From Flavobacteriaceae bacterium (GTDB lineage: Bacteria; Bacteroidota; Bacteroidia; Flavobacteriales; Flavobacteriaceae), in contig CANKLK010000028.1 in assembly GCA_947482805.1 (NCBI GenBank), positions 1 through 18,709 on the forward strand: DNA of 18,709 nucleotides, given 5' to 3'. Shown in pieces: positions 1 through 7,470 of the stretch. The notes below the pieces were generated by a model that saw nothing but the letters and a program-made list of their open reading frames with translations, made no database searches and was not told where the DNA came from. The translations under genes were made by a program, and so were the position numbers. Position 1 is the stretch's first letter. Every line of letters begins with the position of its first letter.

Positions 1-2
1 GC

Positions 3-164
3 AGACAAGTTAATATGCCAAGTTGGGTAGATTATATATATATGGGTTGGTTACTGCGCTGTATTTCAAATCCAAAGGTGTTTATTCCCAGATATTTTAG
101 TGGTTTTAAACTTTTAAGCATGATTTTAACTAATAAATCGAATAAGGTAACAGTTAATAACTAA
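3..164 (+). CDS. C-terminal fragment, probable WecB/TagA/CpsF-family glycosyltransferase
   Basis: The 5' end lies outside the window, so only the last 53 codons are seen, in frame from position 3 to the TAA at 162-164. The fragment runs R-Q-V-N-M-P-S-W-V, then M-G-W-L-L-R-C-I, then N-P-K-V-F-I-P-R-Y. This resembles the C-terminus of the WecG/TagA/CpsF glycosyltransferase family (GT26), which typically reads AP-x-WM, GLEWLYRL, EP-x-R, RY. Members of that family transfer N-acetylmannosamine or related sugars to a lipid-linked acceptor in cell-wall or capsule assembly. The position fits: it sits just upstream of sugar-nucleotide and polymerase genes. The family call rests on this short tail alone and should be confirmed from the upstream sequence. 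Confidence 0.5.
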   Translation, partial: RQVNMPSWVDYIYMGWLLRCISNPKVFIPRYFSGFKLLSMILTNKSNKVTVNN

Positions 165-184
165 TAACTTATAAAAATAATTCA

Positions 185-192
185 TAAATTCG
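185..192 (+). promoter_or_regulatory. Possible -7 element for the epimerase gene
   Basis: The octamer TAAATTCG differs at one position from the Bacteroidetes -7 consensus TAnnTTTG and ends 30 nt before the ATG at 223. It is followed by CACC, as at the better match near 13504. I see no TTG at the expected -33 spacing, so the gene may equally be read through from upstream. Confidence 0.25.
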
Positions 193-222
193 CACCTTGA
201 AAAAAGAATAATTCAATTAAAA

Positions 223-1191
223 ATGAAGAAAGTACTAGTATGTGGAGCAGGTGGATTTATTGGAGGACACCTTGTTAATAGATTAAAATCCGAGGGAAAT
301 TGGGTAAGAGGAGTTGATTTAAAAGAAAATGAATACGGAAATACTAATTCGGATGAATTCATACTAGGAGATTTGAGAGATCCGGTTGTTGCTCAAAAAG
401 TAGTAAAAGGGATTGATGAGGTTTATCAATTAGCTGCAGATATGGGCGGTGCTGGTTATATTTTTACAGGAGATCATGATGCCGATGTAATGAACAACTC
501 TGCACTATGTAATCTTAATGTACTAGGCGCATCACAAAAAGAAGGCGTTAAGAAAATATTCTATTCTTCCTCCGCTTGTATGTATCCTGAATACAACCAA
601 ATTGATCCAAATAATCCTAAATGTTCGGAAGATTCAGCATATCCCGCTGCTCCGGATAGTGAATATGGATGGGAAAAGTTATTCAGCGAAAGACTTTATT
701 TATCGTATCACAGAAACTACGGAATAGAAGTGAGAATCGCAAGATTTCACAATATTTTTGGTCCTCAGGGAACTTGGAATGGTGGAAAGGAAAAAGCACC
801 GGCAGCTATGTGCAGAAAAGCTGCAGAAGCAGAAGACGGGACAAGTATCGAGGTATGGGGAGACGGAAAACAAACACGTTCTTTTTTATACATAGATGAA
901 TGTGTTGAAGCTGTTATTAGATTAATGAATTCGGATTTTACCGGACCTGTTAATATTGGTTCAGAAGAGATGATTTCTATCAATGACTTTGCACAGATGG
1001 CTATTGATATTTCCGGTAAGAAATTAAAAATTAACAACATTACTGGTCCAACAGGTGTAAGAGGAAGAAACTCAGACAATAAATTATTGTTCGAAAAACT
1101 ACAATGGGCACCTTCTTTATCGTTGATTGATGGAATGAAAAAAACGTATTCCTGGATAGACAGTCAAATTCAAGTTGAAGTAAAAAAATAA
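223..1191 (+). CDS. GDP-mannose 3,5-epimerase-like extended SDR enzyme
   Basis: A 322-residue extended short-chain dehydrogenase/reductase. The NAD-binding loop GAGGFIGGHL is at residues 8-17. The sequence closely follows plant GDP-mannose 3,5-epimerase: AADMGGAG (71-78), SSACMYPE (116-123), YGWEK (148-152), RFHNIFGPQGTWNGG (174-188), EKAPAAMCRK (190-199), GDGKQTRSF, and GVRGRNSDN near the C-terminus. Residues C119, Y148, K152 and K191 correspond to C145, Y174, K178 and K217 of the Arabidopsis enzyme (as I recall its numbering), all with the same offset of 26. The family epimerises GDP-D-mannose at C3 and C5 to give GDP-L-galactose, with GDP-L-gulose as the 5-epimer. In this locus the product would most plausibly be a precursor for surface polysaccharide. 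A hairpin terminator follows at 1215. Other SDR sugar-nucleotide epimerases are less likely because the EKAPAA and RGRNSDN segments are characteristic of this subfamily. Confidence 0.85.
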   Translation: MKKVLVCGAGGFIGGHLVNRLKSEGNWVRGVDLKENEYGNTNSDEFILGDLRDPVVAQKVVKGIDEVYQLAADMGGAGYIFTGDHDADVMNNSALCNLNVLGASQKEGVKKIFYSSSACMYPEYNQIDPNNPKCSEDSAYPAAPDSEYGWEKLFSERLYLSYHRNYGIEVRIARFHNIFGPQGTWNGGKEKAPAAMCRKAAEAEDGTSIEVWGDGKQTRSFLYIDECVEAVIRLMNSDFTGPVNIGSEEMISINDFAQMAIDISGKKLKINNITGPTGVRGRNSDNKLLFEKLQWAPSLSLIDGMKKTYSWIDSQIQVEVKK

Positions 1192-1214
1192 AAAGCATAA
1201 TATCATTATTATTG

Positions 1215-1246
1215 CCTCAAGACTCAAAAGGTTTTGAGGTTTTTTA
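1215..1246 (+). terminator. Rho-independent terminator after the GDP-mannose epimerase gene
   Basis: CCTCAA at 1215-1220 pairs with TTGAGG at 1234-1239, with an alternative inner pairing of CTCAAA and TTTGAG; six T's follow at 1240-1245. It lies 24 nt after the stop codon. It implies that the polymerase gene at 1387 is either separately promoted or reached by read-through. In the remaining spacer to 1386 I see a short hairpin (AATAGT at 1344-1349 with ACTATT at 1356-1361) but no clear -33/-7 promoter pair. Confidence 0.75.
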
Positions 1247-1386
1247 TTGAGACTTAATTCATTAAATTCATCTGACACATATTTGTTTGTCAATATTTTT
1301 AATAACAGAATAAAAAATCATAACTTGCCATTGATAAAAAAACAATAGTGACTTTACTATTAATGATTTTGACAAGAATAAAATAA

Positions 1387-2733
1387 ATGAAGAATAACTA
1401 TCCATTTTTTAATTTTTTTTCTCTGAATACAAATCAAGAGCTTAACAAAGAGATACCATTTTATTTATTAATTCTTGTTCTGCTTTCCATTCCCCTACCT
1501 CATATAATAAATAGTATAGCACTGGGCTTACTGGTTTTTTCAACATTCTTTTTTTTAAAAAAGCAAAATTTTAAGATAGACTATACATTATCCTTTCCAA
1601 TACTTTTGTATTTATTGATGTTGCTATCCTATTTTTGGACTATAGATCAAAGTTTAACCATACCGGCATTATCAACAGAACTACCCTTTCTAATAATACC
1701 ATTGTGTTTTATTATTTTTGGAGGGATATCTAAAAATCAAAGACAGCACATATTGAAGATATACAGTTATGGGACATTGGTATATGCTCTATTTTATCTT
1801 GTCAATGCAACGATACGTTATTTTTATACCCACGATAGCAATGTTTTCTTTTACCACGAATTGGTAACCAAAGATGTAAATGCCATACATGTTTCAGTCT
1901 ATATGGCTATTTCATTTTTTTATTTCTATACGAAGCCCGTCAAAAAAAACATTGATTTTTTATGTATTAGTATTTTGCTGACGATGTTTATTCTACTTTC
2001 TTCCCAAAACATTATTGTAGCATTTATTGGCTTAATAATAGTTTATCACTTGTTTTACTCCAAACTTTCTAAGCAAATGCGGTTGAAAAATTTGATAGTA
2101 TTATTGATATTGGTTCTTTCATTAGGTTTTATCGGAAATTTAAAAGACAGATTACATCAGGAATATGAAACAATAATGACAGATAGTACTGTAAATGACG
2201 TAATTTCAAAAGAAAACAAAACAACATTTTACAATGTCAGCATAAAACAGGCATGGACAAATACAGTATTCAATCAAAATGATTTTTTCCCAGGCACAGC
2301 ATTCAGAGTATACCAGTATAGAATCTTTTTAGAAATGATGAATGAAGACAAAATCTTTTGGAAAGGATATGGCTTGAACGCATCTTATCCTAAAATTGAA
2401 GCGAAAGGTAAAGCTTATAATGTATATCAAGGTGATAATTCCAATGATGGCTACCAAAAAATGAATTTCCACAATCAATATGTTCAGAATTTTGCTGATT
2501 TGGGAGTTTTTGGTTTTTTATTGATAGTAATGATGCTATTTATTTCCGTAAAAAATGCAATTAAAACGAAAGATTTTATGCATTTTGCTTTCGCATTTCT
2601 AATGATAAGTTTATTTTTGACAGAATCATTTCTATGGAGACAAAGAGGAGTTGTGTTTTTTACTATGATGTATTGCCTTTTTAATTCAGTCCCGAAGGTT
2701 CAGTATGTTCAAAATAGCTCCAAAGCAGAATAA
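1387..2733 (+). CDS. O-antigen ligase/polymerase-like (Wzy_C) membrane protein
   Basis: A 448-residue, very hydrophobic protein with about ten or eleven predicted membrane segments, for example near residues 24-56, 69-85, 98-113, 126-142, 167-181, 190-222, 235-250, 373-388 and 398-412. A long soluble loop spans about 251-370. This layout, with GYGLN at 327-331 and HNQYVQNFADLGVFGF at 362-377 just before the next membrane segment, is typical of the Wzy_C superfamily, which includes WaaL ligases and Wzy polymerases. These act in the periplasmic leaflet on undecaprenyl-linked glycans. Polymerase is the likelier role, given the adjacent initiating transferase and sugar-nucleotide enzymes, but ligase and polymerase cannot be separated by sequence alone. 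It ends 6 nt before the next gene, so the two are probably co-transcribed. The gene is richer in A/T homopolymers than its neighbours, as is common for polymerase genes. Confidence 0.75.
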   Translation: MKNNYPFFNFFSLNTNQELNKEIPFYLLILVLLSIPLPHIINSIALGLLVFSTFFFLKKQNFKIDYTLSFPILLYLLMLLSYFWTIDQSLTIPALSTELPFLIIPLCFIIFGGISKNQRQHILKIYSYGTLVYALFYLVNATIRYFYTHDSNVFFYHELVTKDVNAIHVSVYMAISFFYFYTKPVKKNIDFLCISILLTMFILLSSQNIIVAFIGLIIVYHLFYSKLSKQMRLKNLIVLLILVLSLGFIGNLKDRLHQEYETIMTDSTVNDVISKENKTTFYNVSIKQAWTNTVFNQNDFFPGTAFRVYQYRIFLEMMNEDKIFWKGYGLNASYPKIEAKGKAYNVYQGDNSNDGYQKMNFHNQYVQNFADLGVFGFLLIVMMLFISVKNAIKTKDFMHFAFAFLMISLFLTESFLWRQRGVVFFTMMYCLFNSVPKVQYVQNSSKAE

Positions 2734-2739
2734 GAAAAT

Positions 2740-3723
2740 ATGAAAAGAATATTAATTACAGGTGCAGCGGGTTTCTTGGGCTCACATCTTTGTGATCGTT
2801 TTATAGCTGAAGGCTATTCTGTTATCGGAATGGATAATTTGATAACGGGCGATTTAAAGAATATCGAGCATTTATTTAAACTTAAAAATTTTGAATTTTA
2901 TCATCACGATGTTACCAAATTTGTTCACGTACCTGGACATTTAGATTATATCCTTCATTTTGCATCTCCGGCAAGTCCTATAGATTATTTAAAAATTCCA
3001 ATCCAAACCTTAAAGGTTGGTTCACTTGGAACACACAACCTTTTAGGGTTAGCCCGAGTAAAAAAAGCCAGAATTCTTATTGCTTCAACTTCAGAAATTT
3101 ATGGTGATCCATTAGTGCATCCGCAATCAGAAGATTACTATGGTAACGTTAACACAATCGGACCAAGAGGTGTTTATGATGAAGCCAAACGTTTCCAGGA
3201 ATCAATCACAATGGCCTACCACACGTTTCACGGTGTAGAAACCAGAATCGTTAGAATATTCAACACCTACGGACCAAGAATGAGACTGAATGACGGTCGT
3301 GTTATTCCGGCATTCATTGGACAAGCATTACGCGGAGAAGATTTAACCATCTTTGGAGACGGAAGTCAAACCCGTTCCTTTTGCTATGTTACCGATCAAG
3401 TAGAAGGTATATACAGGTTACTTCATTCAGATTATTCTCAGCCTGTAAACATTGGTAATCCAAATGAAATAACTATCAAGGATTTTGCTGATGAAATCAT
3501 AAAATTGACAGGTACAAATCAAAAGGTTGTTTATCATCCGTTGCCTATCAATGATCCAATGCAAAGGCAACCGGATACGACTCGTGCCGCAACTATTTTA
3601 GGTTGGGAAGCCAAAGTTTCACGAGAAGAAGGAATGAAATTAACCTACGAATATTTCAAATCACTTTCATCGGAAGAACTTTTAAAAGAAGAACATAAGG
3701 ATTTTAAAAGTTATATCCACTAG
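2740..3723 (+). CDS. UDP-glucuronate decarboxylase-like enzyme (UDP-xylose synthase family)
   Basis: A 327-residue extended SDR. The NAD-binding motif GAAGFLGSH is at residues 8-16, the catalytic STSEIYGDP at 116-124, YDEAKR at 146-151 (Tyr146, Lys150), NTYGPRM at 175-181, and [12 protein letters not shown] at 206-217. The UXS family uses bound NAD to oxidise UDP-glucuronate at C4, decarboxylates it, and reduces the intermediate to UDP-xylose. Glu119 in the S-x-E context and Arg276 in QRQPD are the expected decarboxylase-type residues; dTDP-glucose dehydratases carry a T-D-E motif instead. The gene sits 6 nt after the polymerase gene and 6 nt before the glycosylphosphotransferase gene, so the three form a tight operon. 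No UDP-glucose dehydrogenase, which would supply the substrate, is in the window. A UDP-sugar epimerase of the same fold is the main alternative. Confidence 0.82.
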   Translation: MKRILITGAAGFLGSHLCDRFIAEGYSVIGMDNLITGDLKNIEHLFKLKNFEFYHHDVTKFVHVPGHLDYILHFASPASPIDYLKIPIQTLKVGSLGTHNLLGLARVKKARILIASTSEIYGDPLVHPQSEDYYGNVNTIGPRGVYDEAKRFQESITMAYHTFHGVETRIVRIFNTYGPRMRLNDGRVIPAFIGQALRGEDLTIFGDGSQTRSFCYVTDQVEGIYRLLHSDYSQPVNIGNPNEITIKDFADEIIKLTGTNQKVVYHPLPINDPMQRQPDTTRAATILGWEAKVSREEGMKLTYEYFKSLSSEELLKEEHKDFKSYIH

Positions 3724-3729
3724 TATCTT

Positions 3730-5097
3730 ATGGTTGCACAGCATACAGGAAGGTATTCAAAATACATTAGACCGTTTAGTGTACTATTTGATTTAATTGT
3801 CATAACAGCATTGAGCCTTTATTTCTTTAGAGATTTAAGACTTAATACGCTATATTATTTGAGCTACCAAACAATCACTTGGATTTCAATTGCGGTTATA
3901 GTAAGATTTTATGAAATCTATAGGTTTTCCACTCCGGTTGATATTCTCACTAAACTGACAAAGCAATTCAGTGTGTTTTTATTAATTGTCATTGCTTTTT
4001 TTCCTTTTGCAAAAACGTCAATTTTTAGCGGTTCCGCTGTAGCGCTTTTCATGTCTGTGACTTTCATTAGTGTTGTTGCCTTTAAAACTTTTTTATTTAT
4101 TTATTTAAAAAGATATAGGATTGTTACAGGAAGTAATTACAGAAATGCAATTATTATTGGATATACTCCAGAAGCAATTCGGTTGAAGGAAGTTTTCGAA
4201 ACAAGGATAGACTATGGTTATAGGTTTTTGGGATATTTCTCAGACAAAAAACAGAATCCAAATATTGTTGGGAAAATAGACGACATTAAAAGGTTTACCA
4301 TAGAAAATAAAATAGATGAAATTTATTGTTCTTTAAACGAAATTTCAAATGAAAAACTGAAAGAGTTAGTCGAATTTGCCGATGATAATAAAAAGACAAT
4401 TAAATTCATTCCCGATACTAAAGAAATTTTTTCTAAAAATTTAAAAGTTGATTATTACGAATTATTTCCGGTTTTATCTCTTCAAAAAACGCAATTGCAT
4501 AATCCTTTTATAAATAAAATCAAAAGAGTTTTTGATATTGTTTTTTCATTAATTGTTATAATTTTTTTGTTGTCTTGGTTGATTCCTATTTTGGCTATTT
4601 TAATAAAATTAGAATCAAAAGGTCCAGTATTTTTCAAGCAGGGAAGGCCAGGAATAGACGAAAAAGAATTCTTTTGTTATAAATTTCGTTCTATGCAAGT
4701 AAATGGATATACCGAAAAAGAAGCTTCCAAAAACGACCCAAGAGTTACTAAGATGGGTAAATTTATGCGAAAAACCAGTATGGATGAGTTGCCTCAGTTT
4801 TTTAATGTATTATTGGGAGAAATGTCGGTAGTTGGGCCAAGGCCACACTTATGGTCGCAAAACAAAGCTTATGCCAGTAAAATAAAGAAATATATGGTTC
4901 GCCATTATGTAAAACCAGGTATTACAGGTTTGGCACAAGTGAAAGGATTTAGAGGAGAAATTGAAACCGATGAAGATATGGTAAACCGAATAAAACTGGA
5001 TGTCTTTTATATCGAAAATTGGTCGTTAATCATGGACATCAAAATCATTTTCCAAACGGTATTTAATATCTTTAAAGGAGAAGATAAAGCCTATTAG
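3730..5097 (+). CDS. Polyprenyl glycosylphosphotransferase (WcaJ/WbaP-like initiating enzyme)
   Basis: A 455-residue membrane enzyme with the full three-part architecture. Hydrophobic segments near residues 16-33, 47-60, 80-93 and 103-126 form the N-terminal membrane domain. A Rossmann-like CoA_binding_3 region covers about 137-250. The C-terminal Bac_transf domain begins at the membrane segment 268-292. Catalytic-domain hallmarks are KFRSM (318-322), TSMDELPQFFNVLLGEMSVV (349-368), GPRPH (369-373) and KPGITGLAQV (395-404). These enzymes transfer a sugar-1-phosphate, commonly glucose-, galactose- or N-acetylhexosamine-1-P, from a UDP sugar to undecaprenyl phosphate at the cytoplasmic face, starting each repeat unit. 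The sugar cannot be read from the sequence. It is the last gene of the + block. Its TAG stop (5095-5097) overlaps the stop of the opposing gene, with no spacer or terminator between them. Confidence 0.92.
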   Translation: MVAQHTGRYSKYIRPFSVLFDLIVITALSLYFFRDLRLNTLYYLSYQTITWISIAVIVRFYEIYRFSTPVDILTKLTKQFSVFLLIVIAFFPFAKTSIFSGSAVALFMSVTFISVVAFKTFLFIYLKRYRIVTGSNYRNAIIIGYTPEAIRLKEVFETRIDYGYRFLGYFSDKKQNPNIVGKIDDIKRFTIENKIDEIYCSLNEISNEKLKELVEFADDNKKTIKFIPDTKEIFSKNLKVDYYELFPVLSLQKTQLHNPFINKIKRVFDIVFSLIVIIFLLSWLIPILAILIKLESKGPVFFKQGRPGIDEKEFFCYKFRSMQVNGYTEKEASKNDPRVTKMGKFMRKTSMDELPQFFNVLLGEMSVVGPRPHLWSQNKAYASKIKKYMVRHYVKPGITGLAQVKGFRGEIETDEDMVNRIKLDVFYIENWSLIMDIKIIFQTVFNIFKGEDKAY

Positions 5098-6278
5098 AAA
5101 ACCTCTTTTTCAATTAGATTTTTCACTTGATTATCTAAATCAAATATTCTTTCACTTTTTTCAAAAACCTGTCTTTTCATTAAATCCAATTCAGCCTTTT
5201 TTACGGTGGAAATAATTTTGATTTTTTCATTCAAATCATTATAGTCACCAACAGCTGCAACCCAACCCAAATTATTCTCTATAACAATAGTTTCGCCTTC
5301 GCCGCCACCAAAATACAGTATCGGAAATCCAAGTGAGCCATATTCAAAAATCTTGGAAGGAACAGAACCATAAATTCTGGTTTTTAACGGAACAATGGCA
5401 ATATCAAATGATTTTAGATGTTGATGCAATTCCGTTCTGTCCAACATTCCGTGGAAGAATAGCCGTTGTTCTTTTTCAGAAGATATTAAAGCTTCAAGCT
5501 GCGCTTTTTCGGCTCCATCACCAAAGATGTGTAATTCAACATTAAGTCCTTTTAAATCGATTTTTTGACATAGTTCATATACGCCTTGTGCTATTCCGAG
5601 AAGACCAGCATAGAAAATTTTTACAGGTTGATTTTCTTCTGTCTTTAATTCTATTTCAGAAACATTATGATCCGGAAAATTACGATATAAGAAGCATTTT
5701 TTATCCGGGAATAAAGTACGAACGTGTTTGATAATTTCGTTGGATTGTCCTAAAATTAAGGTCGCTTTTTTATAAATGTAGCGTTCAAAAAACAATGAGA
5801 ATTTATGTGAAAATGAATCTTTTTTTAAGGCATTTAATTCAATCGCTGCCATAGGCCATAAATCAGAAATATTTAAAATTATTTTTTTGCTTTTTAACGT
5901 AAGCACAAAAACCGAAATAAACGATAGCAATAGAGGCGGAGATTGTACAACGACTTTTTTCGGTGTTTTTTTAAATAATAAATAGAAAAACAGCATTGCT
6001 GAAAATGATAAAACCGAAATAATTCGAACCAGTAAATTTTTGCTAACACTTGGATAAATCCAAAGGCGTTTCACAGTAATGCCATCGCGATTTTCGGTTA
6101 CCGAAAAATTGCCTTTATATTCATCAAATAGTTCCCCTTTTGGGTAATTCCCCAATGGACAGATTACGGAAACGTTATATTTATTTTGACTTAATTTCAA
6201 AGCTAACTGCTCAATTCTATTGGCGGCCGCACCTTTTTCCGGCGGATAATAATTGGATATGATAAGTATTTCTTCCAT
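5094..6278 (-). CDS. GT4-family glycosyltransferase
   Basis: A 394-residue GT-B fold glycosyltransferase. The N-terminal half starts with the Rossmann strand EILIISNYYPPEKGAAANR (residues 3-21), typical of the WbuB-like group of family 4. A hydrophobic stretch at about 81-127 suggests membrane association, and SDLWP lies at 138-142. The C-terminal half begins near IFYAGLLG (221-228) and carries GSVPSKIFEYGSLGFPILY (304-322) followed by GGGEGE (324-329), the nucleotide-sugar binding region with the family's E-x7-E arrangement. It would add a sugar from an NDP donor to a lipid-linked acceptor in the cytoplasm; donor and linkage are unknown. It is the last gene of the - block, 102 nt downstream of the wecB-like gene across a repeat element. 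WbuB itself is linked to N-acetyl-L-fucosamine transfer, but I would not extend that specificity here. Confidence 0.85.
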   Translation of the reverse strand: MEEILIISNYYPPEKGAAANRIEQLALKLSQNKYNVSVICPLGNYPKGELFDEYKGNFSVTENRDGITVKRLWIYPSVSKNLLVRIISVLSFSAMLFFYLLFKKTPKKVVVQSPPLLLSFISVFVLTLKSKKIILNISDLWPMAAIELNALKKDSFSHKFSLFFERYIYKKATLILGQSNEIIKHVRTLFPDKKCFLYRNFPDHNVSEIELKTEENQPVKIFYAGLLGIAQGVYELCQKIDLKGLNVELHIFGDGAEKAQLEALISSEKEQRLFFHGMLDRTELHQHLKSFDIAIVPLKTRIYGSVPSKIFEYGSLGFPILYFGGGEGETIVIENNLGWVAAVGDYNDLNEKIKIISTVKKAELDLMKRQVFEKSERIFDLDNQVKNLIEKEVF

Positions 6279-6280
6279 TT

Positions 6281-6385
6281 TTTTACCACTAAGACACTAA
6301 GTCAGCACTAAGCTCACAAAGCAATCAATTTTTATAAAAACTAAATAGTGTTCTTTGTGCATTCGTTGTGCGCTTTGTGGTTAAA
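6281..6385. repeat. CACTAAG-type imperfect inverted-repeat element
   Basis: The left arm (6281-6321) reads TTTTACCACTAAGACACTAAG and continues with GCACTAAG and CACAAAG. The right arm (6341-6385), read as reverse complement, begins TTTAACCACAAAG and continues with GCACAAAG and CACT. The two arms match over about 40 nt with a few mismatches and small gaps, separated by an AT-rich centre. Within each arm, CACTAAG or CACAAAG recurs as a short direct repeat. Similar sequences are, to my recollection, dispersed in flavobacterial intergenic regions. The element fills the gap between the GT4 and wecB-like genes, and its right edge includes the wecB-like stop codon (6381-6383). It could fold in the transcript, with an effect on stability or polarity that is not known. 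Confidence 0.7.
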
Positions 6386-7466
6386 CCTTTAGTAAAATAT
6401 CGATTATTCTTTCTGCAGCTTTACCATCCCACATTTCTGGAATACCCCCTTTTCTTGGACCATTTACCAAAAATTCTCCAAATATCTTTTCTAAATTTTC
6501 AATCGAAGTCCCAACTAAAGTGTTGGTTCCAATAGTTTGTGTTTCGGGTCTTTCGGTATTGTTTCTCATAGTGAAACAAGGAATTCCCAGCACGGTAGTT
6601 TCTTCTGAAATTCCGCCAGAATCCGTTATTACCGCAAAACTATTTTTGATTAAATACATGAAGTTTAGATAACCTTGTGGCTCAACAAAAAGGATGTTCT
6701 TCAGTTTTAAATTGGTTGCTCCCAAAATCGCCTTGGTTCTAGGATGTATAGGGAAAATCACTTTTTTGTCACCAACCATATTGTCTATGCCGCAAAGAAG
6801 TTTTACCAATGACTGCTCTTCATCAACATTAGCAGGACGGTGCAATGTTAGGATTATATATTTCCCGACTTCTAAATCATATTCATCCCAAAAATTTGGA
6901 GCTGATATTCTGTCTAAATTTTGATATAAAGTATCAATCATCACATTGCCCACAAAATGGATTGTAGAAGAATCGGCACCATATTTTAAGAGATTATCTC
7001 CAGCCCAAGTTGAGGTTGTAAAGAAATAATCGGTAATGCTATCGGTGACAATTCGGTTAATTTCTTCGGGCATGGTCATATCACCGGAACGGATTCCGGC
7101 TTCAACATGAGTTACCTTTATGTTTAATTTTTTGGCAACAATAGCACACGCCATAGTCGAATTGACATCGCCAACAACTATAACCAAATCGCATGGGTTT
7201 TGTATCAGTTCTTGTTCAAATGCAATCATTATGGCAGCAGTTTGAACGGATTGTGAACCGCTTTTCACTTCCAGATTTGCATTTGGATGTGGTATATTTA
7301 ATTCCTCAAAAAAGGTATCGCTGAGATTTTTATCGTAGTGCTGCCCCGTATGGACTAAGCGATAGGAAAGCTTTTCTCCTTCGTTTTGTTTTTTTTCAAT
7401 CGCTTTAATAATGGGTGCGATTTTAATAAAATTTGGTCTTGCGCCAGCGACTAAGGTAATTTTCAA
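6381..7466 (-). CDS. wecB: UDP-N-acetylglucosamine 2-epimerase, non-hydrolysing
   Basis: A 361-residue enzyme of the non-hydrolysing family, close to the usual length. Motifs in order: GARPNFIKIAPI (8-19), HTGQHYDKNLSDTFF (39-53), VVGDVNSTMA (98-107), THVEAGIRSGDMTMPEEINR (119-138), LTLHRPANVDE (207-217), FPIHPRT (238-244), and TDSGGISEETTVLGIPCFTM (281-300) with RNNTERPET (301-309). Asp100, Glu122, Glu134 or Glu135 and His209 align with the acidic and histidine residues important in E. coli WecB. It interconverts UDP-GlcNAc and UDP-ManNAc in the cytoplasm. No ManNAc dehydrogenase (WecC) is in the window, so the sugar may be used as ManNAc, perhaps by the GT26-like enzyme at the left edge, or be oxidised by an enzyme encoded elsewhere. 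A WbjD/FnlC-type role in L-FucNAc synthesis is a less likely alternative. It lies 4 nt from the CapK-like gene upstream, which suggests co-transcription. Confidence 0.88.
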   Translation of the reverse strand: MKITLVAGARPNFIKIAPIIKAIEKKQNEGEKLSYRLVHTGQHYDKNLSDTFFEELNIPHPNANLEVKSGSQSVQTAAIMIAFEQELIQNPCDLVIVVGDVNSTMACAIVAKKLNIKVTHVEAGIRSGDMTMPEEINRIVTDSITDYFFTTSTWAGDNLLKYGADSSTIHFVGNVMIDTLYQNLDRISAPNFWDEYDLEVGKYIILTLHRPANVDEEQSLVKLLCGIDNMVGDKKVIFPIHPRTKAILGATNLKLKNILFVEPQGYLNFMYLIKNSFAVITDSGGISEETTVLGIPCFTMRNNTERPETQTIGTNTLVGTSIENLEKIFGEFLVNGPRKGGIPEMWDGKAAERIIDILLKV

Positions 7467-7470
7467 TTTT

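Noticed and set aside
765..1079. Open frame of 104 codons on the - strand
   Set aside because: It lies wholly inside the well-supported GDP-mannose epimerase gene, has no family resemblance and no promoter.
6281..6385. CRISPR array
   Set aside because: The CACTAAG units are only 7 nt, irregularly spaced, and arranged as an inverted repeat; there are no unique spacers or cas genes.
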